From Lineus longissimus (taxonomy: Eukaryota > Nemertea > Pilidiophora > Heteronemertea > Lineidae): a stretch of DNA of 64,000 bases. Positions 1 to 12,200 of the stretch are shown here, one piece after another; the stretch's first letter is position 1, and each line of letters starts with the position of its first letter. Below the pieces are notes generated by a model that was given only the letters and a program-made list of their open reading frames with translations, had not been told where the DNA came from and did no database searches. Location: NCBI RefSeq assembly GCF_910592395.1, contig NC_088313.1:16632437-16696436 (forward strand). Direction: 5' to 3'. The position numbers and the translations under genes are program-made.

Positions 1-734
1 CCTCCCAGCATTTAGATCCATCCCAATACTATACCTGCTATAAAAACAAGTATAACAGGGGACATATGGAGCGGGGGGGGGGGGGGGGGGGGGGTAAATT
101 GGCCATATTGATTTGACGTACTGAGAAATGGGAGAGACCCCTATTGGTTACTTTGGATAACTTAATCATGCCTACCTAGCTACCACAGAGTCCCTTAAAT
201 CGACGGCTTCCTCACAGTGAAGCCTTCTTCTTCTGCTGCCTTCTTAGATGGATAGTTACTTGTAGGTTCCTGCGACGAATGCCGTAGTCAGTAGTTGATT
301 CTGGTCACCGTATAGCTGGTCCTGGATACAGGCTCCGGATGACCAGAGGTACACCGTCAGGGGAAGGAAACCTTCTCTTTGACGTGGTATTATGCTTAAG
401 AGTATTCGTCCATGACCGACTGGCTCTCAAAGAATTTTCAAAATCTTTGGCTATAAAAAGGCAATAACTTCTGAACATAACTGACTTCTTTTGGCCGACG
501 CATGTTCCTGGCCTGTGTTTCTTTTTCATCAATTATAGAATTTCTCATGTTGCGTCCCATATCGTTATGTCGGAAAGGGACGTTTACTTACAATGTCATA
601 CAGCGCTTTCCCCTGACCAAAGTCTGTATCAAAGCGCTTCACAAGATCTGGCGCTATTATAGGTACCCACAGAGGCACTCGGGTGGGTTGACTGCCATAA
701 ATTCATCACTTAACTTCATGATTACGATTTCCAA
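1..734. other. Intergenic sequence without a recognisable gene
   Basis: No coding region is supported here. The stretch contains a 22-base G homopolymer at 73-94 and otherwise unremarkable AT-leaning sequence. Short open frames on both strands have no domain, no ATG-supported signal peptide and no sensible splice context. The promoter or 5' UTR exon of the Toll-like receptor that begins near 845 could lie here, but no TATA box or initiator is convincing. Confidence 0.6.
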
Positions 735-820
735 AGGACAAAGAGGCGACCAGACCGGTGTTCGAACACACGACCCTCGGATTTAGAGGCGAACGTCTTA
801 GCTTGTACGTCACCACGCTC
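735..820 (-). repeat. tRNA-derived SINE-like remnant
   Basis: Read on the minus strand, this segment resembles the 3' half of a tRNA-derived SINE head. A TAAGACG-TTCGCCTCTAAATCCGAG-like anticodon-arm region is followed by GGGTCGTGTGTTCGAACAC, a good B box and T loop. The A-box side (GTGACGTACAAGCTAAG) is degenerate, and an intact cloverleaf does not form, so it is not called a tRNA gene. It sits immediately 5' of the Toll-like receptor exon and supplies the first codons of a longer, non-ATG open frame there. Confidence 0.5.
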
Positions 821-826
821 AACAAA

Positions 827-844
827 CTTTTTTCTCTTCTTCAG
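827..844 (+). other. Splice acceptor before Toll-like receptor exon
   Basis: A pyrimidine-rich run (CTTTTTTCTCTTCTTCAG) ends in AG at 843-844, 33 bases before the first in-frame ATG of the receptor at 878. This would place the whole coding sequence in one exon with a spliced 5' UTR. No matching donor can be fixed upstream. Confidence 0.5.
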
Positions 845-877
845 CTAAGCGAACCAAGAAAATGTATTTTGATCGCC

Positions 878-2587
878 ATGATCGTCTTCTGCCATGTCTA
901 CATGCAAGCCCATGTTTGCACTGCCGCGGAAAGAACTGGGAACTTCGATGCCGCCCTACCAGTTGGCTGCAAAGATACCACGGCGGGTAAAACTAGCTCA
1001 ATCTGCTGTACACAGACGTCATTTGATAAAATCATATCAGCCATCAAAATGTATGGTGAAAACCTAGTGAGTTTAAATATTGATCAATGTCAACCTCAAG
1101 TCAATCGGTCTCTCACCCCAGAAACATTTGCCAAAAACAACAACCTAGCGAGCTTACGAATATCTGAGTGTAAAATCGTCAACATAGAACCGGGTACATT
1201 CCAAGGGCTCACCAAACTGTGCAATTTGACCTTAACGAACAACGAAATCACAAAGATAGTTACTGGAACCTTTAGAGGACTCCACCTCCTTTTGGAACTC
1301 AACTTGGACTCAGCACAGGAGAAAGTTCTTACCATTGAAAATGGATCGTTTAGTGATCTTCGAAATTTGAAAACATTATCAATGGGCCAGCCTCAAGGAA
1401 CTTTAGTGGCGTCTCCGTACCTCCTTCATGGGTTGACAAGTCTAGAAAATCTCGACCTATCGGGTTTCAGCGTTACTCACACAGAGATACCAATCGGGCT
1501 TAATACTTCTGTTTTATTCAAAGACCAAGAGACCTCGCTGCAACAACTGATCCTCGGAGAAACTGATATTAGCAATGAACAGTTGCCCTTTTTTAAAAAT
1601 CTGAAAGCGCTTAAACAACTTACTCTAATAAATAACCATATCGCATATATCATTAAAGAATCACTACCAACGCTTCAAAATGGTGGATACCTGGGTCTTT
1701 CCGACAACAATATAATGTACATTGAATCTAGTGCATTGTCAATGTACACCGAAGTGAATAACATAACAATTACACTCGCCGGTAACCCGTTTTACTGCAA
1801 TTGCGACCTTTTAGGGTTTTCAAGATGGCTTCGTAAGGTCAATTCAAGTGGCATCGTCTTGGATATGGATTCGATAATCTGCGGTGGTCCTGTTGCTGGT
1901 TTCGGGCAAAGGGTGGTTGACTATGATGCGTATTGGTGGCAATGCAGCCAGTATGTACCTCTCATTGCTCTGCTGTTCATAATCGCCCTGGCCATGATCA
2001 TGGCCATCGTTGCTTTGATTGTATACTGCAACTGGGTCAATATAAAATACTGGTGGTTGGAAAGAAGGGTAAGCAGCGGGGAAGAAGGTTCACAAGTAAA
2101 TGACGAGCAACACGCCCTGCTTAGGGTAGATGCAGATACCCAGATCTCGGGAAAAACCGGTGCCTACATCATCTATAACATGGAGGAACAGCATATAATG
2201 CAATGGGCAAACCAGCACTTGGAGGAAATGCTGCAGAACCACAAAATGAAGATCAGCCTGCAGTGGCCGGCGGGTCCCCGGTTTATCCCGTTGTGGAAAC
2301 AGATTAAGGACCATGGGTTCGATGTCAAGCATTACTTAGTCATTGTGACTGACGACTTCATCGAGAACCAGTGGCCGGAAATACGTGAGAAAAGCGAATT
2401 GAAGAACATCAGAAAATTCGTGCTCGTTCTGATGGGTAAGAAACGAAGTGACTTGCCCAAGTCTTTGGTGAGATTGGGCGCGCCCTGCTTCGAATGGCCT
2501 GAGACCAAACCATTTCTGTCCACTTTGAAACGTGAAAGGGAGCTGTTTTGGAAGCGCGTGAGGATTGCTTTGAAAGGAAATGTGTAA
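878..2587 (+). CDS. Toll-like receptor (LRR - TM - TIR)
   Basis: This encodes a 569-residue type I receptor of the Toll-like family, expected at the plasma or endosomal membrane and signalling through TIR adaptors. The first in-frame ATG (878) starts a hydrophobic signal peptide (MIVFCHVYMQAHVCTA). The ectodomain then has about eight LRRs with the L..L.L..N.I pattern and a single LRRCT motif (NPFYCNCDL, then two further Cys). The membrane helix spans about residues 360-385. The cytoplasmic TIR runs from about 429 (AYIIYN, box 1) to FWKRV at 557 (box 3). Box 2 is divergent: PRFIPL stands where RDxxPG is usual. The ectodomain is short compared with vertebrate TLRs and has one cysteine cluster next to the membrane (the 'single cysteine cluster' layout). 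The coding sequence has no intron. The reading frame stays open upstream to a GTG at 758, but that part is SINE-like. Ligand unknown. Confidence 0.93.
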   Translation: MIVFCHVYMQAHVCTAAERTGNFDAALPVGCKDTTAGKTSSICCTQTSFDKIISAIKMYGENLVSLNIDQCQPQVNRSLTPETFAKNNNLASLRISECKIVNIEPGTFQGLTKLCNLTLTNNEITKIVTGTFRGLHLLLELNLDSAQEKVLTIENGSFSDLRNLKTLSMGQPQGTLVASPYLLHGLTSLENLDLSGFSVTHTEIPIGLNTSVLFKDQETSLQQLILGETDISNEQLPFFKNLKALKQLTLINNHIAYIIKESLPTLQNGGYLGLSDNNIMYIESSALSMYTEVNNITITLAGNPFYCNCDLLGFSRWLRKVNSSGIVLDMDSIICGGPVAGFGQRVVDYDAYWWQCSQYVPLIALLFIIALAMIMAIVALIVYCNWVNIKYWWLERRVSSGEEGSQVNDEQHALLRVDADTQISGKTGAYIIYNMEEQHIMQWANQHLEEMLQNHKMKISLQWPAGPRFIPLWKQIKDHGFDVKHYLVIVTDDFIENQWPEIREKSELKNIRKFVLVLMGKKRSDLPKSLVRLGAPCFEWPETKPFLSTLKRERELFWKRVRIALKGNV

Positions 2588-2668
2588 GATAAGAACATGT
2601 GGTTTTACGTTAGGTATGACAGAGAGCAATTATATTTCGTGTTGACCTCACTGAGTATTATTCAAGAC

Positions 2669-2674
2669 AATAAA
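2669..2674 (+). terminator. Polyadenylation signal of the Toll-like receptor
   Basis: A canonical AATAAA lies 82 bases after the TGTAA stop region of the receptor, in the right orientation, giving a short 3' UTR of roughly 100 bases. Cleavage site not determined. Confidence 0.6.
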
Positions 2675-5600
2675 ACAAATCTTTAATATGCGAACTTTGC
2701 AGAGCTTGAAGGGAAGACAGAAAGCTGATGCGCATGGTAGATATAATATGTATGTGTTTCTGTGTACCACGATCCCTATAAAAAACTACTTGTAAGCTTA
2801 TATCTCGAATGCAACGACTACAGTACAGCATCGGGCGATCTTAGCTCCATCCACATTGAGTGGCATTCTTACAAACAGTAGTTCATTTTCATTCGGTAAC
2901 AGAAAAATGAATAAACTCTAATTCTTCCTCGAAGAAAAACAAAACTCCTTCCTTCCTTGTTGGTTGTGAATACTTCTCACACCTTAGCCGAAAATGCAGC
3001 TCGTTTGGAACAAAATTTTAAGAACGGTACGGAAACATTCTATCTTTTTTCTCCAGGGCGTGGTTGTTTAAAACAAGTTAGCCACCAACTTAGTGCCGAG
3101 TCAAATGGGCTTAACTGAACATAACGCCAAGTTAATATAACGCCAACGTTCAAATCGTTCACAGCGTTCTCGGGAGTCCGGGCCGATCTAAACCTACCCA
3201 ATGCGGAACACTGTGCCGCCATGCTCAGAAATGGGATATGAGAACTGGATATCAGTCATACCAATTTTCAATCATACAATGTCCTAATATGGATTAACCA
3301 AGGCAAAAGTAGCTCTGAGGAGAAGTGAGAATATATTTTCAGCTGATTGATGCCACTCATGTCCTTATCTGCTCATTATCATACCGGGAAATAAAATGGT
3401 TGCCATTATTATCAACCTCGATGCCACTTATTGTCTGTAGAGAACCAGAACATGATTATAGACAATCACCTGATAAGCTGGTGAGGTCAGTGTTCCGGTC
3501 CAACCATTCGGCAACCTTCGCGTGTCGTAATTTATGTTCGGAAATGGTCGGGACAAGTGGATGCTTTGATCGTTCCGTCTGTGGGCAGATTGAAGCTCCA
3601 ACATGGCACTCCGCGAAGGTAAGCAGTTTTTAATCTTCACCCAAACTCACTTTTTGATCGACTTTGTTCAACTTTGAAACTGCATTACGATATGCACCTC
3701 TTGGTATATAGCTTTTGATAGTACGTGATTCAATTACATGTAATAACAGGAAAGGAGTGGCCGGTTGAAAAGTTGGCTTCACCATTTTTTAGCGTCTTTG
3801 CTTTTGCTGAATCGCAAAATTTTTGGCCATGAGCGGGAAGGGGACCAAAGCCAAGAATGCATCTTTTGTATCTCCAGGATCGCGTAAAACTGAACCGCTC
3901 ATGTTCCGACGCATGACTATTGGTGTACGACGTGCAATAAGAAAATTGATGCCGATGTGATTTCGCGTCCGACGCACGATCAAAATCTAGGCGCCGACGT
4001 GCCTAGCGTCGGAATATGAATTCGGCAAGTCGGAATTAACCGACCTGACCCGAACGGATGTTCATCCCTTTGCATTGCATTTGTCTCGGGTAAGCTACGC
4101 AAAGCAGCGATGTTGTTTGAACGAGCCTCCCGATTGTTTTCATTTCATCGAAGAGCTATTTAGCTCAGGACCACTACCAGACAATGTAGGATATAGGCCA
4201 TTGATTGAAAACGAAAGACAATTATCCAATCATAATTATAAACGGCATGCTTGTCTTCATGATTACACCTATTAGAGCCACTGAATTGACATCGACTGCA
4301 GTGATGGATCTAGATCACCGTTTACAATATGTTCATGTCCACACAAATCTGACAGGCATCTATCTATATTTAGATATACATGTACCTAGACTAATTTCAG
4401 TTGCAGACCTCGTCTCATTCATGATTGTTACCAACGATCAGTGGAAGTCACTATTTCCAATTAAGCACTTCCAAAGTTTAAATTTTTTTCGGGACGTGAC
4501 CAAATTTTAAATTCAACTTCCGGATTTGCGCGGAGGATGCGGTCGCAATAATTTGCTAGGAGTGTGAAGTGACTGATAATTAAGTTGGATTATTTCTCCG
4601 GTCATTAAATGGAATATGAGGCGGGAGTGACTCGCAATTTTCGACAACTTCCTGCCAATGTGATAGTATATTTAGTCCACCTGAAGAATTCTCGCAGTTT
4701 CAAATATCCCCGGGAGTACATGTAGGTGAAATCGGCAAATGCGTATACATGTATCTATGTGCGTACGCATCCGAAGAACCTTCTGAAAGATACACGCTTT
4801 GTGAAAGCAATTAATTCACCACTCAATCCATCCAATTCAGTTCGCAGTAATAGCACTAGTCTCGAGCCATAATCGAATATTTCACATCAGTTCAGCTCAC
4901 AATATTTAGTACCGCTCACATGTACTTTTCGAACATTGTTGTTTTTGATAAATTCATCCGATATCGTCCAATTTCACGAGAACTCAGAGGTTGTGATAAT
5001 TCCCAGAAAGATCTCACTGAAGCACCGCTAATTTAGGAAAAGTAGGCTTGTGATTTTGTTTCTCAGATAATAGCACCTATTCAAATGTGTAGTAATTTTA
5101 CTGGCGGATGTGTAATTCGTTTGTAAACAAACCAAATTCGTTGTATCTTACTAACATTATTCATCACAAAACCGTAGTTGGGCAATAGTGAGTAGGCCTG
5201 AAGGGTTATCATTCATTCATAAGTAAAAGTCCAAAACAGGAATGTCACAATGTCAGTGAAGCCGGTAGATGACATATTGAATACTACGATATACTATAAG
5301 ACGAAAATACTAGTAAATGCTAGTAAAGAAGCAAATGCCAAGCGAATGTTATTGGAACTCCTCCTTTCCAAATAAAACGGCCAGTGAAATTGATTTACGA
5401 CACTATCACAATAACATGGAGATGTTACGGGTCGAAAGCCCAGGTAAGATATTATTCGGTGATTTGGGTCATTTCGTTGTTGCTCAGTTCGTAAGATTTC
5501 GCGCATGATTATCAGTGTTAGTAAAAGAGATTTTACAAACCTTCCAATCAACATCTTAATCACCCCCGCTTAAAGCTGACGGGTCAAATATACCCCCTCC

Positions 5601-5725
5601 CACCCCGGAATGAGATCAAACGCGCCAGCACTCAGTTATGTCAGGTGACATACAGCGAAAACATTTGCATATATATTGCATATATAATGATAGCATATGG
5701 ATCCTGATTTCATTCTTTACAACGT
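2675..5725. other. Intergenic, no supported gene
   Basis: About 3 kb lie between the Toll-like receptor and the multi-helix gene. Open frames are short and show no domain. One segment (3441-3618) has plausible splice sites around an open Cys-containing frame and is listed separately at low confidence. TACATGTA occurs here at about 3738, 4379, 4719 and 4749, part of a window-wide excess. Confidence 0.55.
3441..3618 (+). CDS. Possible orphan exon, Cys-containing
   Basis: An acceptor-like site (TTATTGTCTGTAG) precedes 59 open codons that end at a good donor (GCGAAG, then GTAAGC). The product has spaced cysteines (CRNLCSEM...GCFDRSVCGQ) but matches no domain I know, and no partner exon was found on either side. 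It may equally be a chance open frame. No ATG start is visible nearby. Confidence 0.15.
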
Positions 5726-5771
5726 ATAAACAAACGGCGAAAGCCTTTAAAGGCTTTCGCCGTTTGTTTAT
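5726..5771. repeat. Perfect 46-bp palindrome
   Basis: The two arms, 5726-5748 and 5749-5771, are exact reverse complements, 23 bases each with no spacer, centred on CCTTTAAAGG. A single strand could fold into a near loopless hairpin or a cruciform. It lies about 360 bases upstream of the first visible exon of the multi-helix gene. No T-run follows it as a Pol III terminator would require, and it has no clear target-site duplication. Confidence 0.9.
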
Positions 5772-6260
5772 TTTGGTGGTCGTTTCCATGAAAATGACAT
5801 ACGCCACTGCCGTGCTGTCACCAGAGAAAACTTGGTGTTTTTTAAAGATTAGCGATGATTGAAATAACACACCATCCTCGTATTATTCTCATACGACAAA
5901 CCTTATGTAAACATACCCCAAATTAACACGCACCAATTGTATACAAATAAAACGCAAGCATGCATGCATGTATCATGCATTATGGCTGACTATTGGCATG
6001 GCCTGGCGTTAGAAATAGGAACTAGATATAGTTGGACCAACAGTAAATGTATGTGAACGAACCGCGTACCCCTCTAAGTTATAAAGCCACATTCGTCGCG
6101 TAATCCGTTTGAAAAATTCATCATTGCAGGGCGTTTCCGCAGTCTCCGTTTGAGTACCCGATCCAGTGGCAACCTCAACCGGTTGTCCAGCGTCTCCAGC
6201 TGGTGGTCACGAGTCTCCGTGAGGAAAGTTCGAGTCCAAGGACCATGGAGCAGACCTACT

Positions 6261-9200
6261 ATGAAGGAGGCATCGAGCGCAATGCTCCTCAATGTCACTG
6301 GGTGCATCCTCGGGTTTATTCGGTTTGCATACTTCATCGCTGCCTTCGCAGTGCTCTCGATCCATCTGATATTTCCACCGGTTGCCTTGCGGGGAGTTGG
6401 AGGCTACAGCTGGGAGGACTATGTTGCTGGAGTCATGGAATACATGTAAGTTGGGAGATTTGTCAATGAATCTAAATTTATGGTGAGGAAGATTCGAGAT
6501 ATATGAAAAGACCAGGAAGAAAGAATTTAAGATTAAGTGTCATATCTCTTACAATATCAGTACCGGTACAATAATCCCAATGAAAGCAATTTAAGGCGAA
6601 AACATTCGCTAAAACTAACTTTTCTCTGAAAAATAGAGTCTGTCATCAATCCAATTGCTGCCTGCGAATGACTTGGGACGCAGTCGAAACAGCATCAGTG
6701 GCAAGATAAATGGGTTCACTCTCGCAGTTTTCTTTATATTACAGACGTTTCGCCTTCGAGGTGATAGCAAGTCTTGTGGTTGCCGGCGACGCAGTGGTGA
6801 CGTGGTCTTCCCTGAATGGGGCCCTAGAGTCCTCCAGTACGTTCATGGCGCAGATAGACCTGCATCCATTACTAGCAAGGACTGTCCTAATATTGATTGT
6901 CTGCTCCTCCTATTCAACCCCAGCCGAGACGTTCATTGCTGATACATGGTCTAATACATGGGCAATAGCTTACCTTTGTAAGTATGTTCTTCAACACCAT
7001 AATCACAAGTGACAAATCATTCAACAATAATAGCAAATGCCATTGGTTAAAATCGATGTCTTAATTTTTTTATTTCTTTCTGATATTTCGAACAGTGGCA
7101 CATGGCTTGCCTTGCTTTTCACACTGTACGTCAGTGGCAACGTACATCAAGTACCATCTGTGTAAAACGAAGTACAACTACAAACGTAATCTACAATCAC
7201 ACAATTTCTTTTGTGTTCAGATACAGCTTTTTATTACAATGACGAACGTACCTTTTTCAGATCTGTTTGCTGTAACTCTTGCTAGTGGTGTCATCATGTT
7301 AATCATCTTCAAAATACCTGGATTTGCCGACCATGCTTGGCTCAACTATGATAGAAACCCCCACAAAGATTGTGACGAGACCTGGACTCCAGTTATTAAC
7401 TTAGAAGCGGCCCCGTAAGTTGATTAGTCGAAATATTTTCATGCTGTGGATCCGCTGTATTCTCTGACATGTCTAAGTAAGCTTTCGGCACGATATCACA
7501 TTCCAAATTTAGCTGCATGATGTTGTGTTGTTATGCTACGAAACCGTTAGGTACATATACTAATATGTCCGTCCCCAACCTTATCGACAGGATTTTGGAA
7601 ACTGCTGCCGAAGTTGCTCCAGTGTATAATGGTCTAGGTAAAACCATGGGCACCCAGTCGGCCACAGGACCATATTTGATACTAATGGTCTGCCTTTCCT
7701 TTGGTATCTTTGTGTAGATTCGTGCTGCAGAAAAGTCGCTGAGACCGCCACATATTTGATACCATAAATCTAACATGAAATTTATATGGGCATCCAGTAT
7801 TGTTTAAAGTATTGTATCTTTGCAGAATATCTCAACAAAAGCAAAACACGTCAACTCGTACCGTGAAGTTGCTTTGCCTTGTCCCACCAATCTCGGCCCT
7901 CTGTCTGAACGTAGCGGCTCTCATCTTCCTCTCACCAGAAGCCATCCACCGCAACCCAAACAGCCTGGGTGTCTGGAGAGCAGTCGTGGAGCGGATACTG
8001 CAGCTTATCCTCTGTCTCATTCTTATGGGTTTCATCATCTATCAGATAAAAAAGGTTAAGAAGAAGAAGATACCTTCTCCTATCAAAGCTTGTTTAATGT
8101 ACGTCATCATCAATGCATTAACACTGGTACACTTGCTCACTGACGTGGTCTGGGTCGAAGTACCGCTTTATACGCTGGGGTTGTTTGCCATGGTCATTCC
8201 GATTTTTGGCTTCTCTCTTTCCACCTCCGTCACGGAAAAGAAAAAGCGGGCCAGCTATAAAGTAGCTTGGCTGGCTGGCTTCATGAAGAACTTTACCCAG
8301 ATCGGAAAGTGGCTGCGATTGAGTGAAGTTATTGCGGTGATTCTGTCGCTGTGCGGCTTGGTATTAGCAGCATCAGCACTCCCGTTACCCTGGTTCAGAA
8401 TACATTTCGAAAATGACCCACAGCTAGACACACTGATGGAGACAATAAGGAAGTTTAACCAGTCAATCACTGATGTTACATCGGAGTTAACGCGTTGTAT
8501 CGAGATGGCGGAGAAGGAGTTTAAGGACATTACCTGTGAGCAAATGGCTGGTGCAGCGGCCGGCGCCGCCGTGGCAGTGATCATCCCAGGTGTAGGGCAA
8601 GCCACGAAGCAGATTCTCAGGATTGCTAGGTACATGAGGAACTTCGCACGTAAAGCTTTGTCATACAAGTCACAGTTCTACCGACTGGGGTCGACCTTGA
8701 GAAAGGTTAAGGGCGTTGTGAACGATGTAAAGAAACCATTGATGGTTGGAATAACGCTGGAGAACATGGGTATGGTAAGTACCTCGGTTATCTTTGAGAT
8801 GCCTCTTCTATCATTGACAACAATTGTTACAATAATTCATGGTTTTTTAAACATACAGACCACGAGGTGGTATTGATCGTGGACCTTGCCGAAACATACT
8901 TTGTCGCTGATCGACTTGTCGGCTTTTTATTCTTAAATTTTCTCAGTTCTTCATAAAAGAGACATGTCCTTTGACTTTTATGCGAATGACTGCGTTGTGT
9001 GTCTTCCATCTCAGCTATTTCTATGTGTCTTATACACTGCATGTCTTCAGCGTATCTTAGTCTAAGTCTGTACCGTGTCTGTACATTTGTCTTCTATGTA
9101 GATGACTACATTATTGACCTTCCCTCTCAATGTCCTTATTTCTATTCATCTTATACGCCAATGACTACACTGTATGTCTTCAGCGGATCATATGTCAAAG

Positions 9201-12200
9201 TCTTTATCGCGTCGGTACCTTTGTCTTTTATGTGGATGACTACATTGTCTGTCTTCCATCGCAATATCCCTAACTCTATATGTCTCGCCAACGACTACAC
9301 TGTATGCCTTCAGCCTGTCTTATGTTAAAGTCTTTATTAACTTCCAGATAATGTTCCTCATGCCCGTGATCATCACCGGCATCATTGTCATCTTCTTCGC
9401 CTTCTGGCCCAGGAAGCTCCGCAGTGGGAATGTTCTCATGGGAATAAAGAAATCATGCCTAGTCCTCGGCACGGCTACCTTGCATTTGGTCGTCAATTCA
9501 TTCGGGTTGGTGCTCTTCGAAGTTTGGGGACCTATGGTAAGCGAGAATGTTAGTCATGATACCCTGGTTTTAGAAAGGGTGTAACCAGTGGGTCCACACG
9601 CAAACGGAGTCGTTTCGATGAACTAGACGTACTGTACTACATTTATTGGTGTGCGCTTTTTGTCCATGGTCAACAAACAAACCGATGTCTGCTCTCCATC
9701 AACTTCATATCACTCTGCATTTATTTGAAGTGCTCAAGGTACACGTTCGTAACCTGTGCAGATAGCATCGTACGAGTTAAATGGACCCTGTGCAATGGTC
9801 AATGAATGTCTTCACATTGTATCAGATTTTGATACAGGACTGTTCATAGATATCGTTTTCCTTTCGTTGCATAGCTTGCGGTTATCGCCGATGGTCTTCC
9901 TCTTACTACTGCTGAACTTGTCAAGGAGAGAGGTTGGCCGCTTGTTGAAGGAGGATATGCTTGCGCTGTAGTAGCTTCGGTCATCTTCTTCCTCCAGGCA
10001 GTGTTTTCGATACTTAGACCGGGTGAAGAAGAACCAATTGTCTTAAGCACTGGTAGGTAGTAACTTCTTCTTCTCCTTCTTCCTTCCTCCCCATTCCCAC
10101 TTACACCTTCTTGATCATTTTCCACCCCGCTTCTACAGAAGACATCAGCTTTGTGGTGGCTATTATTTTGTCTGTATTGTTCTTCTGCCTTGGATACCCA
10201 TAGGTCATTTTCCTCTGGCTGGTCTGAAAACGTTGGAACTCCTACGAATCAATGTAGTGAAGCGCTTACCGTACACAATACAACATGCCGTGCTGCTACA
10301 GGAGTTATATGAAATGTGGGATATTCTAACTTGAGTCATTCTAATCAGTTTACGACGCCTCCATATTATGATCAAACGAACTCCCTGTCTTTTATCTCCA
10401 TTTCGGTCATATCTAATGTTAGCAATTAAAGAAAAGTGGTGTTTTGCGGTTGATTTTGATTTCGATGTTATCTACAGGCGTTTCAGATAAAAGGAAGCTG
10501 ATTAAGCGCGTCGGCAGTGACGAAAACATCCGGAGGAAACTGCACATCCCCGACCAGAAAGATCTCAGGCGGCGATCAGCCAGAACTCGAACCAAGATAA
10601 AAAAGGTCACGGAGACTTTAGATGAGTCACTCAAGAGAATGAAGATGTTTCGCGCCTCCATGATGGATACAGCGCCACCTAGAGCCTGGATTCTGTGTCT
10701 TATGATCACCATTATTGCGGTTGTGCTGTCTATCATGGCGTTTACGTACGAATGGATGACATTTGACCCCATCATGAAACCAAAGTGGGCCAGACTTATG
10801 TAAGTATTTAGTATGATATATGCCTTGGTCAAATTGGTAACCCTTCAAATGCAGATTCGTTGGTCCCCGAGTTTTGGGGATTCTAAATTGTGACCACCAT
10901 TAACTTTATTCTAAAAGCAGACAGCTGCATACTCATTTGGGTGAGCATCGGTACTGTATCTCGTGTTTGTATTCAGCAAGAGTAGTAGTGAGTTAAGTTG
11001 TAAGTTCCTTTACCGTTCTTGGTTCAAACCTGTAATACTGGCCAACTAGGGTGAATTCAACTCTTCCGATTGTGGTAACTAAGCTTGAATCCGACTTGGA
11101 CGTATGTCTAGTTCCCTAAATTGGAATAACAGAACAACACGTAAAATCAACTACCATCTCTTTCTAAACATGTTTGACCTCCTTCTCTTTCAGAGCAATA
11201 CTGCATTCCGAGAGCAACAGCACAATGGTCCTTCAAGACGAGATTGAAAAGGACAGCAAAGATTGCATCTTTGATATAGACCTGAACCTTAAGGAGCTTC
11301 TGCCCACCATCATCTCGCCAGAGTTCATCAAACTATGGAGAGATCTCATAAAGATGTTGAAAAGCAGTGTCTTCAACCTGTTCGATTTCGACTTTATAGA
11401 CTTCAATTTCCGCATCTGGTGTCCGTTTCTAATGAAAGTTATTTTCAGCGCACCGAACCTTATATGCTGTGGTCTTGTCGTGATTGGCTTCATTACCAGC
11501 TTCAGCGTTCGGGCCAGTTACTATTTCCCGACACACGAGGTCATGTCATGGATCAGTAAAATATCCGTCTTCGTGCTTGTCGGGGTAATGAACACTATTA
11601 TTTTCATCACGAAGATATTTGCTGGGACCGAAGTACCATTTTACACCCTGAATATCAAGATACACCCTGGTTTCTATCTCTCTAGCGCGGCAGCAGTTTT
11701 GATATTATTAGGTAAGTGACTGGTCTTACTGGTATTTTCAAGTACATGTATTTTATGTAAAATGCGTAATTTAGGCGTAATAGAGAAAGTGTAACTTTAA
11801 AAGTGATCTAGCAATGCTTGGTACACGCTTACATCAGATGTTCCCCTCTGAAAGTCAGTGTTTCTTGTCTTGGGGGTAAAACCTGTTCATTTCCGTTTGT
11901 GTGATAGACGACTGACTTTTTCTCTACCATTCTTTACAGTGTGGATTCTCTTGGTCGTTGAGACATTAGCGCCACCTATGTTCGTCAAAAGGAGTAAACA
12001 CGAAAGCGAAAATGACTTTGAACATTCAGATGATGATGCCTTTGAAAGCAGTGAAAGGATCGATTTAGGTCCAAAAAGGATCGATTTAAGTCCAAAAGTA
12101 GAGGGGCGGAGGGTAGTAAAGTCGAGTTCGGAAGTACGAATAAAATTAGAGAGCGTAATTGAGGACAATCAGAATGAGGCTTCGGATCCGCCCGTCACGT

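Noticed and set aside
758-877. Upstream extension of the Toll-like receptor frame
   Set aside because: It starts at GTG, lies in SINE-like sequence and is separated from the ATG by a splice acceptor at 844.
2090-2629. Antisense open frames under the TIR domain
   Set aside because: They are shadows of the plus-strand receptor with no domain of their own.
5726-5771. Transcription terminator or microRNA precursor
   Set aside because: There is no loop for a pre-miRNA and no T-run or nearby upstream gene end that would make it a terminator.
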